Below are positions 34,673 through 44,267 of a stretch of DNA of 64,000 bases, one piece after another. Position 1 is the first letter of the stretch; every line of letters starts with the position of its first letter. A program made the position numbers and the translations under genes. The DNA comes from Marivirga atlantica (GTDB taxonomy: Bacteria > Bacteroidota > Bacteroidia > Cytophagales > Cyclobacteriaceae): assembly GCF_016734805.1 (NCBI RefSeq), contig NZ_JAERQG010000001.1:1054001-1118000 (forward strand), given 5' to 3'. The notes under the pieces are model-generated. The model made no database searches. It was not told the origin of the DNA and saw nothing but the letters and a program-made list of their open reading frames with translations.

Positions 34673-35487
34673 AAGCTATTAATCCCGTATGGTGTTTTGA
34701 TGTATTTGTTATCAATAGTTTCTTTCAGAAGCACCAAATTTTCTTTTTCAAAAGCCCTGCTTTGCTTCTTATGCCATAAATGATATTGAACTAAAGCTAA
34801 TTTTGGTTTGAAAATTTCAAAACCTGCATGTCGTGCACGCTTCTCAAGTTCAGTGTCTTCACCAACTCCAGGATGTTCATACCTCTCATCAAAACCATTT
34901 AGCTCAATCACATCAGCTTTATGAATCGAAAAATTACAACCAAGAATGCCCTTCTTAAAAGAACCGTATTTTTCGTTTAAACTCTTACTATTTACCCGGA
35001 AGCCCACTTCTGCCTTTCTGGTTTTACCAAAAAAACTATCCCATAGCGCTACATATTTCAGTGGTTGAAGATTCCCTTTTTTGATGAATTCAACATTAAC
35101 TTTTTGAGATAAGAATTCTGATAATTCAACTCTTCTTCCGTTTACCATCCTGTGAGTCTTTTTATATTTCAGGTGATCAGCGATGAAATATTTATCAGGG
35201 ATGCAATCCCCATCAATGAAAATTAAATAGGGGCTTTCTGCTGCTAATACGGCTTTATTAAGAACTGTAGTTTTTCTAAAACCCTTGTCTTCATGCCAAA
35301 TGTGCTTTATAATTAAATCGCTCTTTTTCGAGTATAATTGAATTTTATCCACTACTTCTTGAGGAGAACCATCATCGGCAATAATTACTTCAAAAGCCGT
35401 TTCTGCTTGCTTTTTTAGTGCCTCAAAGATTAATTCGAGTTGATCAAATCTTTTATAAAAACCGATAATAATAGAAGCTTTAGTCAT
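34669..35487 (-). CDS. Glycosyltransferase family 2
   Basis: This 272-residue GT-A enzyme has SIIIGFYKRFDQL, IADDGSPQE, the metal motif FIDGDCIPD, and a C-terminal part with GCNFSIHKADVIELNGFDERYEHPGVGEDTELEKRARHAGF, which is typical of family 7C-like galactosyltransferase C-termini in bacterial GT2 enzymes. It overlaps both neighbours (4 and 8 bases), indicating tight translational coupling in a glycan operon. Confidence 0.9.
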   Translation of the reverse strand: MTKASIIIGFYKRFDQLELIFEALKKQAETAFEVIIADDGSPQEVVDKIQLYSKKSDLIIKHIWHEDKGFRKTTVLNKAVLAAESPYLIFIDGDCIPDKYFIADHLKYKKTHRMVNGRRVELSEFLSQKVNVEFIKKGNLQPLKYVALWDSFFGKTRKAEVGFRVNSKSLNEKYGSFKKGILGCNFSIHKADVIELNGFDERYEHPGVGEDTELEKRARHAGFEIFKPKLALVQYHLWHKKQSRAFEKENLVLLKETIDNKYIKTPYGINSL

Positions 35488-36574
35488 CTTTATTCAATTG
35501 TTTATAAAGCGATAAATATTGATAAGTCATTTGCTTAATGCTAAATTTCTGTGCTTTCTCTTTAGCTTTCAAACTCATTTGTTGTAGCAAATACTCATTC
35601 TCTAATAACTCAATAAGTCTTTTTGACATCGCCTTATAGTCCCCTATATGTTCAAAGTAACCATTTACTCCTTGCTCAATAATTTCTGGAATACCACCAG
35701 CATCAGTTCCTATTAAAGCACAGCCAGCTGCCGCAGCATCAATAAAGCTTGTTCCTAGTCCTTCCGAGCTTGAGCAGAGCATAAATACATGAGAAGCTTG
35801 TAAGATTTGAGGAACATCTGTTCTAAAACCGGCAAAGGTAAGCTTATCTTCAATCTTCAAATCTTTTACTAACAGTTTAAGTTTTTGTTCTTCCGCTCCT
35901 TTTCCTACAATTAGGAAATGAGCCTGCTCATTTTTTTGTATGGTTTCAGCGGCAGTCCTAATAAAAGTTTCAAAATCCTTTTCTGGAGATAACGCACCAA
36001 CTCCAGTTATTAAAAAGTGCTTTTCTGGTATGTTTAATTCTTTCTTTAAAGATTGAGTTTTGTCGAACTTCTTGAATTTGCTTAGATCTATACCACTGTA
36101 TATCACTGAAAGTTTGCTCTCATCTTTTACTATCAGCTTTATCTGCTTCTTAACATCCTGCGAAATACAAACAATTTTCTTAATACTACTGTGGTTGTAT
36201 TTCCACTTATTAATAGAGCTTTGTTTGATGGTGTATGAGACTCTTCGGTGGAGAATAAACTTTTGCTTATTACTTATGAGATTCGCAAAAAGACCAATGG
36301 AATGAGCCTTTGAGGTATGTAGATGAACGAAGTCAGCTTTTTGCTCATTAAATAATTTAGCAACTTTTGCTATAGCAGAGATGTCTATCGAATTTCTGAT
36401 AGCAATAGCGCTGTGAGGTATGTTTTTTTGCTTGGCATACTTCTGCATCTCAGAGTCTTTTCTACAGATGAGAAAATTCTCAATACCGGTATGATTCAGC
36501 TCCTCAACGAGGTAAGCTATTTGTTGCTCACCACCTCGCCAATGTTTTTCAGTGCTAAAATGAAGCAGTTTCAT
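35480..36574 (-). CDS. Glycosyltransferase family 4
   Basis: This 364-residue GT-B enzyme shows the retaining GT4 pattern: HFSTEKHWRGGEQQIAYLVEEL at the acceptor side, HLHTSKAHSIG, YSGIDLSKF, GVGALSPEKDFETFI, and the donor site SSSEGLGTSFIDAAAAGCALIGTDAGGIPEII with the E-x7-E-like arrangement. It overlaps the flanking genes by 8 and 4 bases. Likely adds a sugar to lipopolysaccharide core or a surface glycan. Confidence 0.9.
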   Translation of the reverse strand: MKLLHFSTEKHWRGGEQQIAYLVEELNHTGIENFLICRKDSEMQKYAKQKNIPHSAIAIRNSIDISAIAKVAKLFNEQKADFVHLHTSKAHSIGLFANLISNKQKFILHRRVSYTIKQSSINKWKYNHSSIKKIVCISQDVKKQIKLIVKDESKLSVIYSGIDLSKFKKFDKTQSLKKELNIPEKHFLITGVGALSPEKDFETFIRTAAETIQKNEQAHFLIVGKGAEEQKLKLLVKDLKIEDKLTFAGFRTDVPQILQASHVFMLCSSSEGLGTSFIDAAAAGCALIGTDAGGIPEIIEQGVNGYFEHIGDYKAMSKRLIELLENEYLLQQMSLKAKEKAQKFSIKQMTYQYLSLYKQLNKDD

Positions 36575-37338
36575 TGATTGTTTGATCTCTTTTTCTGTAT
36601 GTATTTAGCATACTTCAAAAACTTAGAGTGGGCTGAAATAATTGCGTTAGTAAAGCCAGCAAAACCATCTAAAAAACCCAGTTTCACTATATATTTCTTT
36701 ACAAATATAAAGGGAGGATCTAAAAGCATTTTAAGGATTGCATTATTGATGCTACCTGATTGAATTAGTCCATCTGCCGCTAAATCTGAGAATTTGTTTA
36801 CCTGAGCTACATGAGTATATAATGATGATGTTGTATAGTGCAGAATATCTCCATCAAGTTTACCAATTATGCTTGAAGACTCAACTACAGCCTTTTCATG
36901 AACACTAGATGTTGACCATAAAACACTTCCTTTCTTCCAAAATCTTATTTTATAGTCTGGATATTCACCACTATGTTTCATCCAGTGTCCATAATAATTG
37001 TTTATTCTCGATACCTTATAAACCTCATACAAAGGGCCAGTTTCTTTTAATTTTGATATTTCATTTGACAATTTCTCGCTTAGTCTCTCATCTGCATCCA
37101 AAGACAGAATATAGTCTCCTTTACATTTTTCTAGGGCATCATTCTTTTGCTGTCCATAACCTTTAAATGGCTGTTGGAAAAATGATACTTCTTTAAAAGA
37201 TTTACAGATTTCGGCTGTCTTATCATTAGAAAAACTGTCAACCACTATTACCTCATCAGCAACTGGAAGTAAAGATGAAATACATTCTTTTATATGTTTT
37301 TCTTCGTTAAATGTTATTATGGTAGCACTTATCTTCAT
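36571..37338 (-). CDS. Glycosyltransferase family 2, WaaE/KdtX-like
   Basis: This 255-residue GT-A enzyme resembles the WaaE/KdtX group that adds a hexose to the lipopolysaccharide inner core: MKISATIITFNEEKHIKECISSL, VDSFSNDKT, GYGQQKNDALEKCKGDYILSLDADERLS, RFWKKGSVLWSTSSVHEKAV. The open frame extends to 37368 but the family start is the Met at 37338, which is one base after the stop of the upstream sulfotransferase-like gene. It overlaps the next gene by 4 bases. Confidence 0.88.
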   Translation of the reverse strand: MKISATIITFNEEKHIKECISSLLPVADEVIVVDSFSNDKTAEICKSFKEVSFFQQPFKGYGQQKNDALEKCKGDYILSLDADERLSEKLSNEISKLKETGPLYEVYKVSRINNYYGHWMKHSGEYPDYKIRFWKKGSVLWSTSSVHEKAVVESSSIIGKLDGDILHYTTSSLYTHVAQVNKFSDLAADGLIQSGSINNAILKMLLDPPFIFVKKYIVKLGFLDGFAGFTNAIISAHSKFLKYAKYIQKKRSNNQ

Positions 37339-37339
37339 T

Positions 37340-38152
37340 CTATGCTGAGTGTTTTTGGGCAAATTCAATACACTTCTGCCAGTCTTCTCTGTAAAATTCC
37401 TCTACCTTTTCTAGCTCATTCTGTGTTATCAGCTTTTTGTTTTTATCAATTTCAGGTAGTCGTTTAGCAAGAGCAAGATAGATGTGGTTTACCAACCATT
37501 TCGATCGGTAATTTAAATAGCCCGCGATCCGGTTATTGGTTTTATATGATTTTGATTTGTCAAAAGGACCATGCTTAAAAATAAACTTCAATTGCTTTTC
37601 AGAATAAGAGCTATGCTTTACGCTAAGGTCTATATCAGCAATGTTATAGCTAGCATTTAAATAGCCCGCGATCCTGTCAAGAAATGCTTCCGCATCCTTC
37701 TTCAAGTCATCATAGAAGAGAATTAAAGGCTTGGTGTTAAAATTCTTTTGTAAATGCTCAAGCATAGGGTAGAAGTACAAGTCCTTTTGTTTCCACTCTC
37801 CATTGTCATTTTCCAAATCAATAAACTCTGAGAATGTCTGTTTACCTCCATTCTTCACGTATCTTCTGTATTGAGAGGCAATCCAGCTATCATTTCTCCT
37901 TAAAATGATAATTATATTTGCATCCTTAGATAAGTCAGCAATTTTATTGGTCTCAATGTAGAATTGTCGATCAAACTCTCGTGAGAATAAATATTTACTA
38001 TGTTTTGCTTGAGCTACAATCTTTGGAAAAAAGCGATAAATGTTGGACTGTGTATAGTGAATTTCCTTTAGTTTTGGGAAGAATCGTTGTTGGAGAAAGG
38101 TAGAGGCATTTTTACCTAAACCCACATGAAAAAATAATTGTGTTTCTGACAT
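37340..38152 (-). CDS. Sulfotransferase-like protein in glycan operon
   Basis: This 270-residue protein has the phosphosulfate loop pattern HVGLGKNASTFLQ (9-21) and a 3'-phosphate motif IIIILRRNDSWIASQYRRYVK (about 87-107), as in PAPS-dependent sulfotransferases. It probably sulfates a surface sugar. It is the first gene of the operon that continues with four glycosyltransferases. A 20-base exact repeat occurs twice in it (37511-37530 and 37655-37674), both copies encoding RIAGYLN in the same frame. Confidence 0.8.
   Translation of the reverse strand: MSETQLFFHVGLGKNASTFLQQRFFPKLKEIHYTQSNIYRFFPKIVAQAKHSKYLFSREFDRQFYIETNKIADLSKDANIIIILRRNDSWIASQYRRYVKNGGKQTFSEFIDLENDNGEWKQKDLYFYPMLEHLQKNFNTKPLILFYDDLKKDAEAFLDRIAGYLNASYNIADIDLSVKHSSYSEKQLKFIFKHGPFDKSKSYKTNNRIAGYLNYRSKWLVNHIYLALAKRLPEIDKNKKLITQNELEKVEEFYREDWQKCIEFAQKHSA
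37511..37674 (-). repeat. Intragenic exact direct repeat, 20 bases, 144 bases apart
   Basis: The 20 bases at 37511-37530 recur unchanged at 37655-37674. The distance is 48 codons and both copies encode RIAGYLN within the sulfotransferase-like gene. Confidence 0.85.
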
Positions 38153-38175
38153 ATTTTAGAACATCGTTCAAATGG

Positions 38176-38183
38176 CAAATATA
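38176..38183 (-). promoter_or_regulatory. -7 promoter box for the glycan operon
   Basis: On the minus strand the bases read TATATTTG, an exact match, 23 bases before the start of the sulfotransferase-like gene. It would drive the five genes from 38152 to 33686. Confidence 0.6.
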
Positions 38184-38288
38184 GTTATAATGTTAGCTTT
38201 TTATAGCGCTAATCCTTTTAGTCAGAAGTTAACAATAATACCTTAAAACACAGATGTATTACGTTGGTAAGAGTAAAAAACAGGTAAG

Positions 38289-39260
38289 ATGGAATTAAAG
38301 AGATTATCATTTTCTCACAAACCTAGTAAGCTATTATACTATACAAAGAATTATTTTAGGTTGATTATACCTGCCTATTTTTATAACACAAATTTGGAAA
38401 TAGCTTGCAGTAAACTTGACAGCTCTACATTAGAATCCATTAAAAAACGTGTTGATTATTATAATAAGCTTAAAGAGCCATTTGAGTTATCAAAAGAAGC
38501 GATTTTGTTGTCTGATTTGAAATTGAAGAACAACATCAAAACATATTTTTTTGACCTGATTAAATATTTAAAATACTTCCCCTCCCATTATAAAGTCACC
38601 TATCTTTTCGGGGATGTAACTAGTATTCCGGATGAGCCATGTATTGTTAAAAGTCGCCCGATTTCAGAGGATAATCAAAACTCAGTTTTATTAAATCTGA
38701 ATAAAGTACGCCATTTCATTTTTATAAAGAATGACAAACTTCAATTTCAAGATAAGCAGAATATGCTTGTGAGCAGGGGTAAGGTACATCCTTCACAACC
38801 ACATAGAATTAAATTCTTAGAAAAGTATTTTGACCACCCAATGTGTAACATAGGAATGGTTAATAGAAATAATCTCAAAAAGGAATGGAAGGTTAGTAGG
38901 ATGACTATTTCTGAGCAATTAAGGTTTAAATTCATACTTTGTTTAGAAGGCAATGACGTAGCGAGCAACCTTAAATGGGTAATGAGTTCTAATTCAATTG
39001 CTGTAATGCCCACTCCCAAATATGAGACTTGGTTTATGGAGGGCAGGCTGATTCCAGATTATCATTACATACATATAGAAGATGATTATTCAAACTTGGA
39101 AACAAAGCTTAATTACTATCTAAATCACCCAGAAAAAGCACTTGGAATTATTGAGAATGCACATGCTTTTATAGATCAGTTTATGGATAAAAGGAAGGAG
39201 AATCTGGTGTCATTACTAGTTCTTAACAAATATTTCACAAAAACAATGCAGAAGCAATAG
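38289..39260 (+). CDS. Glycosyltransferase family 90-like (LPS-modifying, CAP10-type)
   Basis: This 323-residue protein resembles the bacterial LpsA/CAP10 glycosyltransferases: CIVKSRPISEDNQNSVLLNLNKVRHF, RGKVHPSQPHRIKFLEKYF, and the diagnostic KFILCLEGNDVASNLKWVMSSNSIAVMPTPKYETWFMEGRLIPDYHYI followed by DDYSNLETKLNYYLNH. It is divergent from the glycan operon on the minus strand, which it most likely serves. Sugar specificity unknown. Confidence 0.85.
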   Translation: MELKRLSFSHKPSKLLYYTKNYFRLIIPAYFYNTNLEIACSKLDSSTLESIKKRVDYYNKLKEPFELSKEAILLSDLKLKNNIKTYFFDLIKYLKYFPSHYKVTYLFGDVTSIPDEPCIVKSRPISEDNQNSVLLNLNKVRHFIFIKNDKLQFQDKQNMLVSRGKVHPSQPHRIKFLEKYFDHPMCNIGMVNRNNLKKEWKVSRMTISEQLRFKFILCLEGNDVASNLKWVMSSNSIAVMPTPKYETWFMEGRLIPDYHYIHIEDDYSNLETKLNYYLNHPEKALGIIENAHAFIDQFMDKRKENLVSLLVLNKYFTKTMQKQ

Positions 39261-39416
39261 CATTCAAGTCAAAGTATACAATCTTCTTTTTGTCTTTCTA
39301 TTAAACAATTTAATCTAACAAGTCGTCAATAGCGTATATCATGATGATATAGGAAAATTATACCTATAACTTTATTAGGTTTTTTGGGTTAATAATATCC
39401 AAACTGAGTATTATTT

Positions 39417-40007
39417 ATGAATTCAGGTGAAACTATGGCGTACGATCAGCGAGATAAGCAAAGGATATTCGATAAGGAGTTTATGCCCCATATTGATGCT
39501 ATGTATAATTTTGCGTTTAGACTCACACTGGACGAAGATGACGCCAAAGATTTGGTACAGGAGACCTATATGAAGGCTTTTAGGTTTATTAAATCCTTTG
39601 AAGAAGGAACCAATGCAAAGGCCTGGCTGTTCAGAATTCTCAAGAACAGTTTTATCAACAATTATAGAAAGGTAAGTAAGCAACCTAATAAAGTTGATTA
39701 TCAAGAGGTTGAAACTTACTACAATTCAGAAAAGGTTGATGCTAATTATACTACCGATTTACGTGTTGAAACTGTTCAGCATATGATTGGTGATGAAATT
39801 ACCAATGCGTTAAATTCATTAGCCGTTGATTTCAGAACTGTGATCATTTTGTGTGACTTGGAAGGTTTTACTTATGAAGAGATGGCAAAGATTCTAGACA
39901 TCCCGATAGGTACTGTAAGGAGTAGGTTACACCGCGCAAGAAACTTGTTAAAGGAAAAGCTTGCTTCCTATGCTAATAGCATGGGTTACAAGGATAAGCG
40001 CAAATAA
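39417..40007 (+). CDS. ECF-type RNA polymerase sigma factor
   Basis: This 196-residue protein has sigma region 2 (about 25-90: MYNFAFRLTLDEDDAKDLVQETYMKAFRFIKSF, AWLFRILKNSFINNYRK) and region 4 (about 125-185: LAVDFRTVIILCDLEGFTYEEMAKILDIPIGTVRSRLHRARNLL). It directs RNA polymerase to a stress or envelope regulon. An alternative start at 39435 (MAYDQRDK) follows an AGGTGA. The downstream gene encodes a small zinc-binding anti-sigma candidate, 118 bases later. Confidence 0.93.
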   Translation: MNSGETMAYDQRDKQRIFDKEFMPHIDAMYNFAFRLTLDEDDAKDLVQETYMKAFRFIKSFEEGTNAKAWLFRILKNSFINNYRKVSKQPNKVDYQEVETYYNSEKVDANYTTDLRVETVQHMIGDEITNALNSLAVDFRTVIILCDLEGFTYEEMAKILDIPIGTVRSRLHRARNLLKEKLASYANSMGYKDKRK

Positions 40008-40125
40008 AAGAATTGGATATTTTAAAGTGCCAAAAACATTGGTCATATTTGTATAATCAACCATCAAACGAAAGGATTAAACTTTATTACAATTACAAAT
40101 TCATTTTTTCCTATAACCAACAATC

Positions 40126-40365
40126 ATGATAGCAGAAGAAAACCTTAAATGCACCGAATTACTAAATTTGGTAATAGATGGGCAAGCTTCAAAAGAACAG
40201 GAATTAGAACTTATGCAACATGTTCATAATTGCCCGAAATGTAAGAATGAATTTGAACTTAATACTTCAATAAAGGAAAGCCTGAAAGAAAGACTTAAGA
40301 GGATTAATACACCAAAAGAACTTTCCTCAAACATCCAATCCAAAATAATAGAGCTGGCTTCTTAA
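40126..40365 (+). CDS. Small zinc-binding anti-sigma factor candidate
   Basis: This 79-residue protein carries the ZAS-type motif HxxxCxxC (H32, C36, C39) after an N-terminal Cys (C9). It has no membrane segment, so it is a soluble anti-sigma factor of the RsrA/ChrR type that may respond to oxidation or metal rather than envelope stress. It follows the ECF sigma gene, which supports a sigma/anti-sigma pair. The next gene, gmk, starts 10 bases later, so this pair may be cotranscribed with house-keeping genes. Confidence 0.8.
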   Translation: MIAEENLKCTELLNLVIDGQASKEQELELMQHVHNCPKCKNEFELNTSIKESLKERLKRINTPKELSSNIQSKIIELAS

Positions 40366-40375
40366 TATTTTTTTA

Positions 40376-40945
40376 ATGCATCAAGGAAAAGCAATTATTT
40401 TCTCTGCCCCATCCGGAGCAGGTAAAACTACTATAGTTCAGCACTTAATTGAAAAATTTCCCCAGTTAGGTTTCTCCATTTCCGCTTGCACAAGAGATAA
40501 ACGTGGTAGAACAGAAGTAGATGGTGTCGATTACTATTTCTTAACAGTAGAGGATTTTAAGAATAAGATTGATAACAATGAATTTGTAGAGTGGGAAGAG
40601 GTTTATGAAGGAAACTTCTATGGGACCTTAAAAGAAGAGATTGAGCGTATCTGGTCACAGGGTAAGCATGTTATTTTTGACGTTGATGTTAAAGGTGGTA
40701 TTAAACTGAAGGAATACTTTGGGGATAAGGCACTGGCAATTTTTGTTAAAGTACCCTCCATTGAAATTCTCGAACAAAGACTTACAAAAAGAAATTCGGA
40801 ATCTTCATCCAGCCTTTCTCAAAGGCTTTATAAGGCTAAATTTGAAATGACTTTCGAAGATAGGTTTGATGAAACTTTGGTAAATGAAGATCTTCAAAAA
40901 TCATTAGTTAAGGCAGAAGAGCTTGTTAGCAATTTTCTAAATTAA
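40376..40945 (+). CDS. gmk: Guanylate kinase
   Basis: This 189-residue enzyme phosphorylates GMP to GDP. Visible are the P-loop [12 protein letters not shown], the GMP-binding [38 protein letters not shown] and [13 protein letters not shown]. Full length. It starts 10 bases after the anti-sigma gene and ends 4 bases before nadD. Confidence 0.97.
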   Translation: MHQGKAIIFSAPSGAGKTTIVQHLIEKFPQLGFSISACTRDKRGRTEVDGVDYYFLTVEDFKNKIDNNEFVEWEEVYEGNFYGTLKEEIERIWSQGKHVIFDVDVKGGIKLKEYFGDKALAIFVKVPSIEILEQRLTKRNSESSSSLSQRLYKAKFEMTFEDRFDETLVNEDLQKSLVKAEELVSNFLN

Positions 40946-40949
40946 GATT

Positions 40950-41528
40950 ATGTCAAGAAGGGTTGGGCTTTTTTTTGGTTCATTTAATCCTATCCATGTG
41001 GGCCATTTGATTGTGGCTAATACCATCATAGAATTTGAGGCTATTGATGAAGTATGGTTCGTAGTTTCACCACAAAACCCTTTTAAAAAGCAAAGTGCTC
41101 TAGCACACGAATTTGACCGGATAGACATGGTGGAGGCTGCTATTGCTGATCATTTTAAAATGAAGGCTAGTGATGTGGAATTTCAAATGCCTAAACCAAG
41201 TTATACGGCCGATACACTTGCTTACCTAATTGATAAACACCCTGAAATTGATTTTAAACTGATTATTGGAGAGGATAACCTTTCCCATTTTCCTAAATGG
41301 AAGAATCATGAATTTATTTTAAATCAGTTCGGATTAATTGTTTATCCCAGACCTAATGCAAAACCATCTGAGTTAACAAAGCACGAGAATGTGAAGTTTG
41401 TTAAGGCTCCTATGATGGATATTTCGGCAACATTTATCAGAGATAATATCAAAAACGAAAGATCTGTTAAGTATTTATTGACCGATGGTGTTATAGAAAT
41501 AGTTAATGCCAAAAACCTCTATCGATAG
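40950..41528 (+). CDS. nadD: Nicotinate-nucleotide adenylyltransferase
   Basis: This 192-residue enzyme makes deamido-NAD from nicotinate mononucleotide and ATP. The adenylyltransferase motif GLFFGSFNPIHVGHLIVA is at the N-terminus, SYTADTLAYL and a C-terminal ISATFIRDNIKN motif follow. Full length, 4 bases after gmk, so the two are translated together. Confidence 0.96.
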   Translation: MSRRVGLFFGSFNPIHVGHLIVANTIIEFEAIDEVWFVVSPQNPFKKQSALAHEFDRIDMVEAAIADHFKMKASDVEFQMPKPSYTADTLAYLIDKHPEIDFKLIIGEDNLSHFPKWKNHEFILNQFGLIVYPRPNAKPSELTKHENVKFVKAPMMDISATFIRDNIKNERSVKYLLTDGVIEIVNAKNLYR

Positions 41529-41612
41529 TTTTTCTAATAGTTTTAGGGATTATTTTGTAATTTAATTCTGCCTGGTGCGTCTACTTCGTGATCAAACCCT
41601 TTAATATCAATA

Positions 41613-44267
41613 ATGGCTAAGTATTTAGTTTTCTTACTGCTTACAACTATCACCATTTATAATGCTTTTGCTCAGGGAGTTAGGGGTACGATATATGATG
41701 AAAATGGTTCACTACTGCCCTTTGCTACAATCTATGTGCCTGGTTCAGGTAGTGGAACTTCAACAAATGCTGATGCCTATTATGAACTTAATTTGCCACA
41801 AGGTAAATACCAGATAGAGTACAAATTTATTGGCTATGATACCCAAATTAAGGAAATTGAGATAACAGAAGGCTTTACGCGTCAGGATGTTTATCTGGCG
41901 CCTCAAACCTTACTTCTAAATGAAGTTGTCACCTCTGCTACCGCTACGGATCCAGCCAACTGGATGATGAGAAGAGCTATTGCCAAAAGTAGCTATCACC
42001 GCCAGTTTATTGATGGATATAAGGCCAGAGTTTATGTAAAAGGAAAGGGACGCATTACAGATATTCCTTTTTACTTGAGAGGTGTGTTAAAAAAAGAGGG
42101 GATTGATACATCTACCCTGATTATTACAGAATCCGTGAGCGAGATTAGCTATAAACGACCCAATCAATTCAAAGAAAAGGTTATCTCAATTTATGCCTCG
42201 AAGGAAACCGACTTTAACGCAAATCCAATGCCTTACATCGCGGGGAGTTTCTATCAGGAAGAAATAGGAGAGGCTATCTCACCTTTATCAACCAAGGCTT
42301 TTAAGTACTATAAGTTCAAGCATCTCGGTGCTTTTATGGATGGTAATCATTTGATTAACAGAATTAGAGTCACTCCAAAGGTAGATGCTCCTAATGTATT
42401 TGAGGGCGAAATTCAATTAGTTGAGGAGGATTGGGCCCTATACAGTGTGGATTTAACTACACAAATTGATTTTGGTATTAAGTTTAGAATCAAGCAAGTG
42501 TATGAATTTATCGATCAAGCTTCATGGATGCCTATTACGCATCATTTAATGGCCGATGGTGAGGTAATGGGAGTAGATTTTGAATTTGATTATTTGGCAA
42601 GCGTATCTAACTACAGCGTACAACTTAATCCTGCCTTTCCTAAACAAATTGTAATTGTTGATGCTGATAAAAAAAGTAATTCAGCTAAAGAAGAAAATCT
42701 ATCAATACAAACACTTAAAAAGCAATCGGGAAGTAAAAAGGAAGTAGTGGTCGAAGATCTTTCTGAGATTGTTGAGCAGTTTGAGAAGAATGAAACTGAT
42801 TCACTTGAGAAGATTGATGTTGTAGGTATTTATGATTTTAAAATTGACTCGATGGCTTTCAATCAGGATTCACTCTTTTGGAGCAAAGTAAGGCCTATAC
42901 CATTATCAATAAATGAAAAACGAGGCTATGCCAAAATAGATAGTCTAAGTATATTAAGAGCGGAGCGTGATCAGGCAGATTCTGCTAAGAATGCTAAAAG
43001 GGGAACATTTCAAATTACTGATATACTTTTCGGAGGCAGGTATAATCTGGATAGTGCAGGCAAGAATCAATTTATTATTTACAATGCTTTGTTAAGCACT
43101 CAGTTTAATACGGTTGAAGGTTTAAATGTAGATTATAGTCTAGGCTTTAAAAGGAAACTACCTTCTACAATTCAAAATGTAGATTTGTCTGCAAAAGACT
43201 ATACATATTATAACTCACCTTACTTATTGTTAAAGCCAACCTTAAGATATGCAGCTGCCAGAAATACATTTACAGGGAAGCTTATGGCAAAATATCGATT
43301 CTCTACAGGCAATTTAGCCCTAACAGGAGGTAGATATGTTAGTCAGTTCAATGATTTACCGGCCTTATCACCATTAATTAATACAAGTTTTACACTGGTT
43401 TGGGAACAGAATTTCATGAAGCTTTATGAGAAGGATTTTCTTCAATTGGCATTTGATAAACGTTTTTCGTCAAAATGGAATATTTCAGGAAACCTAAACT
43501 TCGAACAGAGATATAAGCTATTAAATAACACAGATTACTCTTTTATTAACTGGAAACGAGAGTTTACACCAAATATTCCGAATCATGTAAGGCTTATTGA
43601 GGAGTTTCAAAATCAGCGTGCCTTAACCGCAGAGGTAAAGTTAACCTATCGACCGAATGTGAAATACGTAATTCGAAATGGAGTAAGACGACCAATTTTT
43701 AAGGATGCTCAACAGATTAGTTTCGGATACTATAAAGGTATTAGTGAACTTTTTGGTAGCGATGTAAATTTCGACAGAGTGGAGCTTGAGTATAGAAATG
43801 ATATTGACTTTGGCCTGAAGGGTACGCTTTTTTATGATTTAAAAGTGGGCGGATTTCTTAATAATAGCGCTCTTGGTTTTATGGATTTTGCTCATTTTCC
43901 TGGAAATAGATCATTTGTTACCCAGGCTGATCCTGTAAAAAGTTTTCGACTCTTAGATTATTATTTATACAGCACTGATGCGCAATATGCTCAGGGGTTT
44001 CTTTTTCATAGGTTCAGAAAATTTTTTATAACACAGATTCCTGCTACTCGCCTTTTTGGATTAAGAGAAGGTGCTTTTGCTAACTACCTATATACGCCAG
44101 ATAGCAAGAATTATATGGAATTTGGCTATTCCCTTGAAGGAATTCTCAACTTCTTTAGGGTAGAGTTTGCGACAAGTTTTGAAGACCTCAAATATCAAGG
44201 GTGGGGAATAAGAGTAGGAATTTCTACTACATTGGGTAGCAGCGTGCAAGTTAACGTTGAAGATTGA
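41613..44267 (+). CDS. DUF5686 and CarboxypepD_reg-like outer membrane protein
   Basis: This 884-residue protein has a signal peptide (ending AFAQ, about residue 21), a carboxypeptidase-regulatory-like domain (about 23-105, GVRGTIYDENGSLLPFATIYV and LLLNEVVTSA) and then the long DUF5686 region (from about 115), which ends in a barrel-like series of aromatic strands (for example WNISGNLNFEQRYK, YMEFGYSLEGILNFFRVEFATSF). It probably forms an outer membrane barrel; role unknown. Its last 17 bases overlap the convergent TPR kinase gene. Confidence 0.85.
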   Translation: MAKYLVFLLLTTITIYNAFAQGVRGTIYDENGSLLPFATIYVPGSGSGTSTNADAYYELNLPQGKYQIEYKFIGYDTQIKEIEITEGFTRQDVYLAPQTLLLNEVVTSATATDPANWMMRRAIAKSSYHRQFIDGYKARVYVKGKGRITDIPFYLRGVLKKEGIDTSTLIITESVSEISYKRPNQFKEKVISIYASKETDFNANPMPYIAGSFYQEEIGEAISPLSTKAFKYYKFKHLGAFMDGNHLINRIRVTPKVDAPNVFEGEIQLVEEDWALYSVDLTTQIDFGIKFRIKQVYEFIDQASWMPITHHLMADGEVMGVDFEFDYLASVSNYSVQLNPAFPKQIVIVDADKKSNSAKEENLSIQTLKKQSGSKKEVVVEDLSEIVEQFEKNETDSLEKIDVVGIYDFKIDSMAFNQDSLFWSKVRPIPLSINEKRGYAKIDSLSILRAERDQADSAKNAKRGTFQITDILFGGRYNLDSAGKNQFIIYNALLSTQFNTVEGLNVDYSLGFKRKLPSTIQNVDLSAKDYTYYNSPYLLLKPTLRYAAARNTFTGKLMAKYRFSTGNLALTGGRYVSQFNDLPALSPLINTSFTLVWEQNFMKLYEKDFLQLAFDKRFSSKWNISGNLNFEQRYKLLNNTDYSFINWKREFTPNIPNHVRLIEEFQNQRALTAEVKLTYRPNVKYVIRNGVRRPIFKDAQQISFGYYKGISELFGSDVNFDRVELEYRNDIDFGLKGTLFYDLKVGGFLNNSALGFMDFAHFPGNRSFVTQADPVKSFRLLDYYLYSTDAQYAQGFLFHRFRKFFITQIPATRLFGLREGAFANYLYTPDSKNYMEFGYSLEGILNFFRVEFATSFEDLKYQGWGIRVGISTTLGSSVQVNVED

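Noticed and set aside
33686-39260. Glycan locus as a recently acquired genomic island
   Set aside because: No integrase, tRNA end, direct repeats or transposase flank it; base use does not look clearly different by eye.
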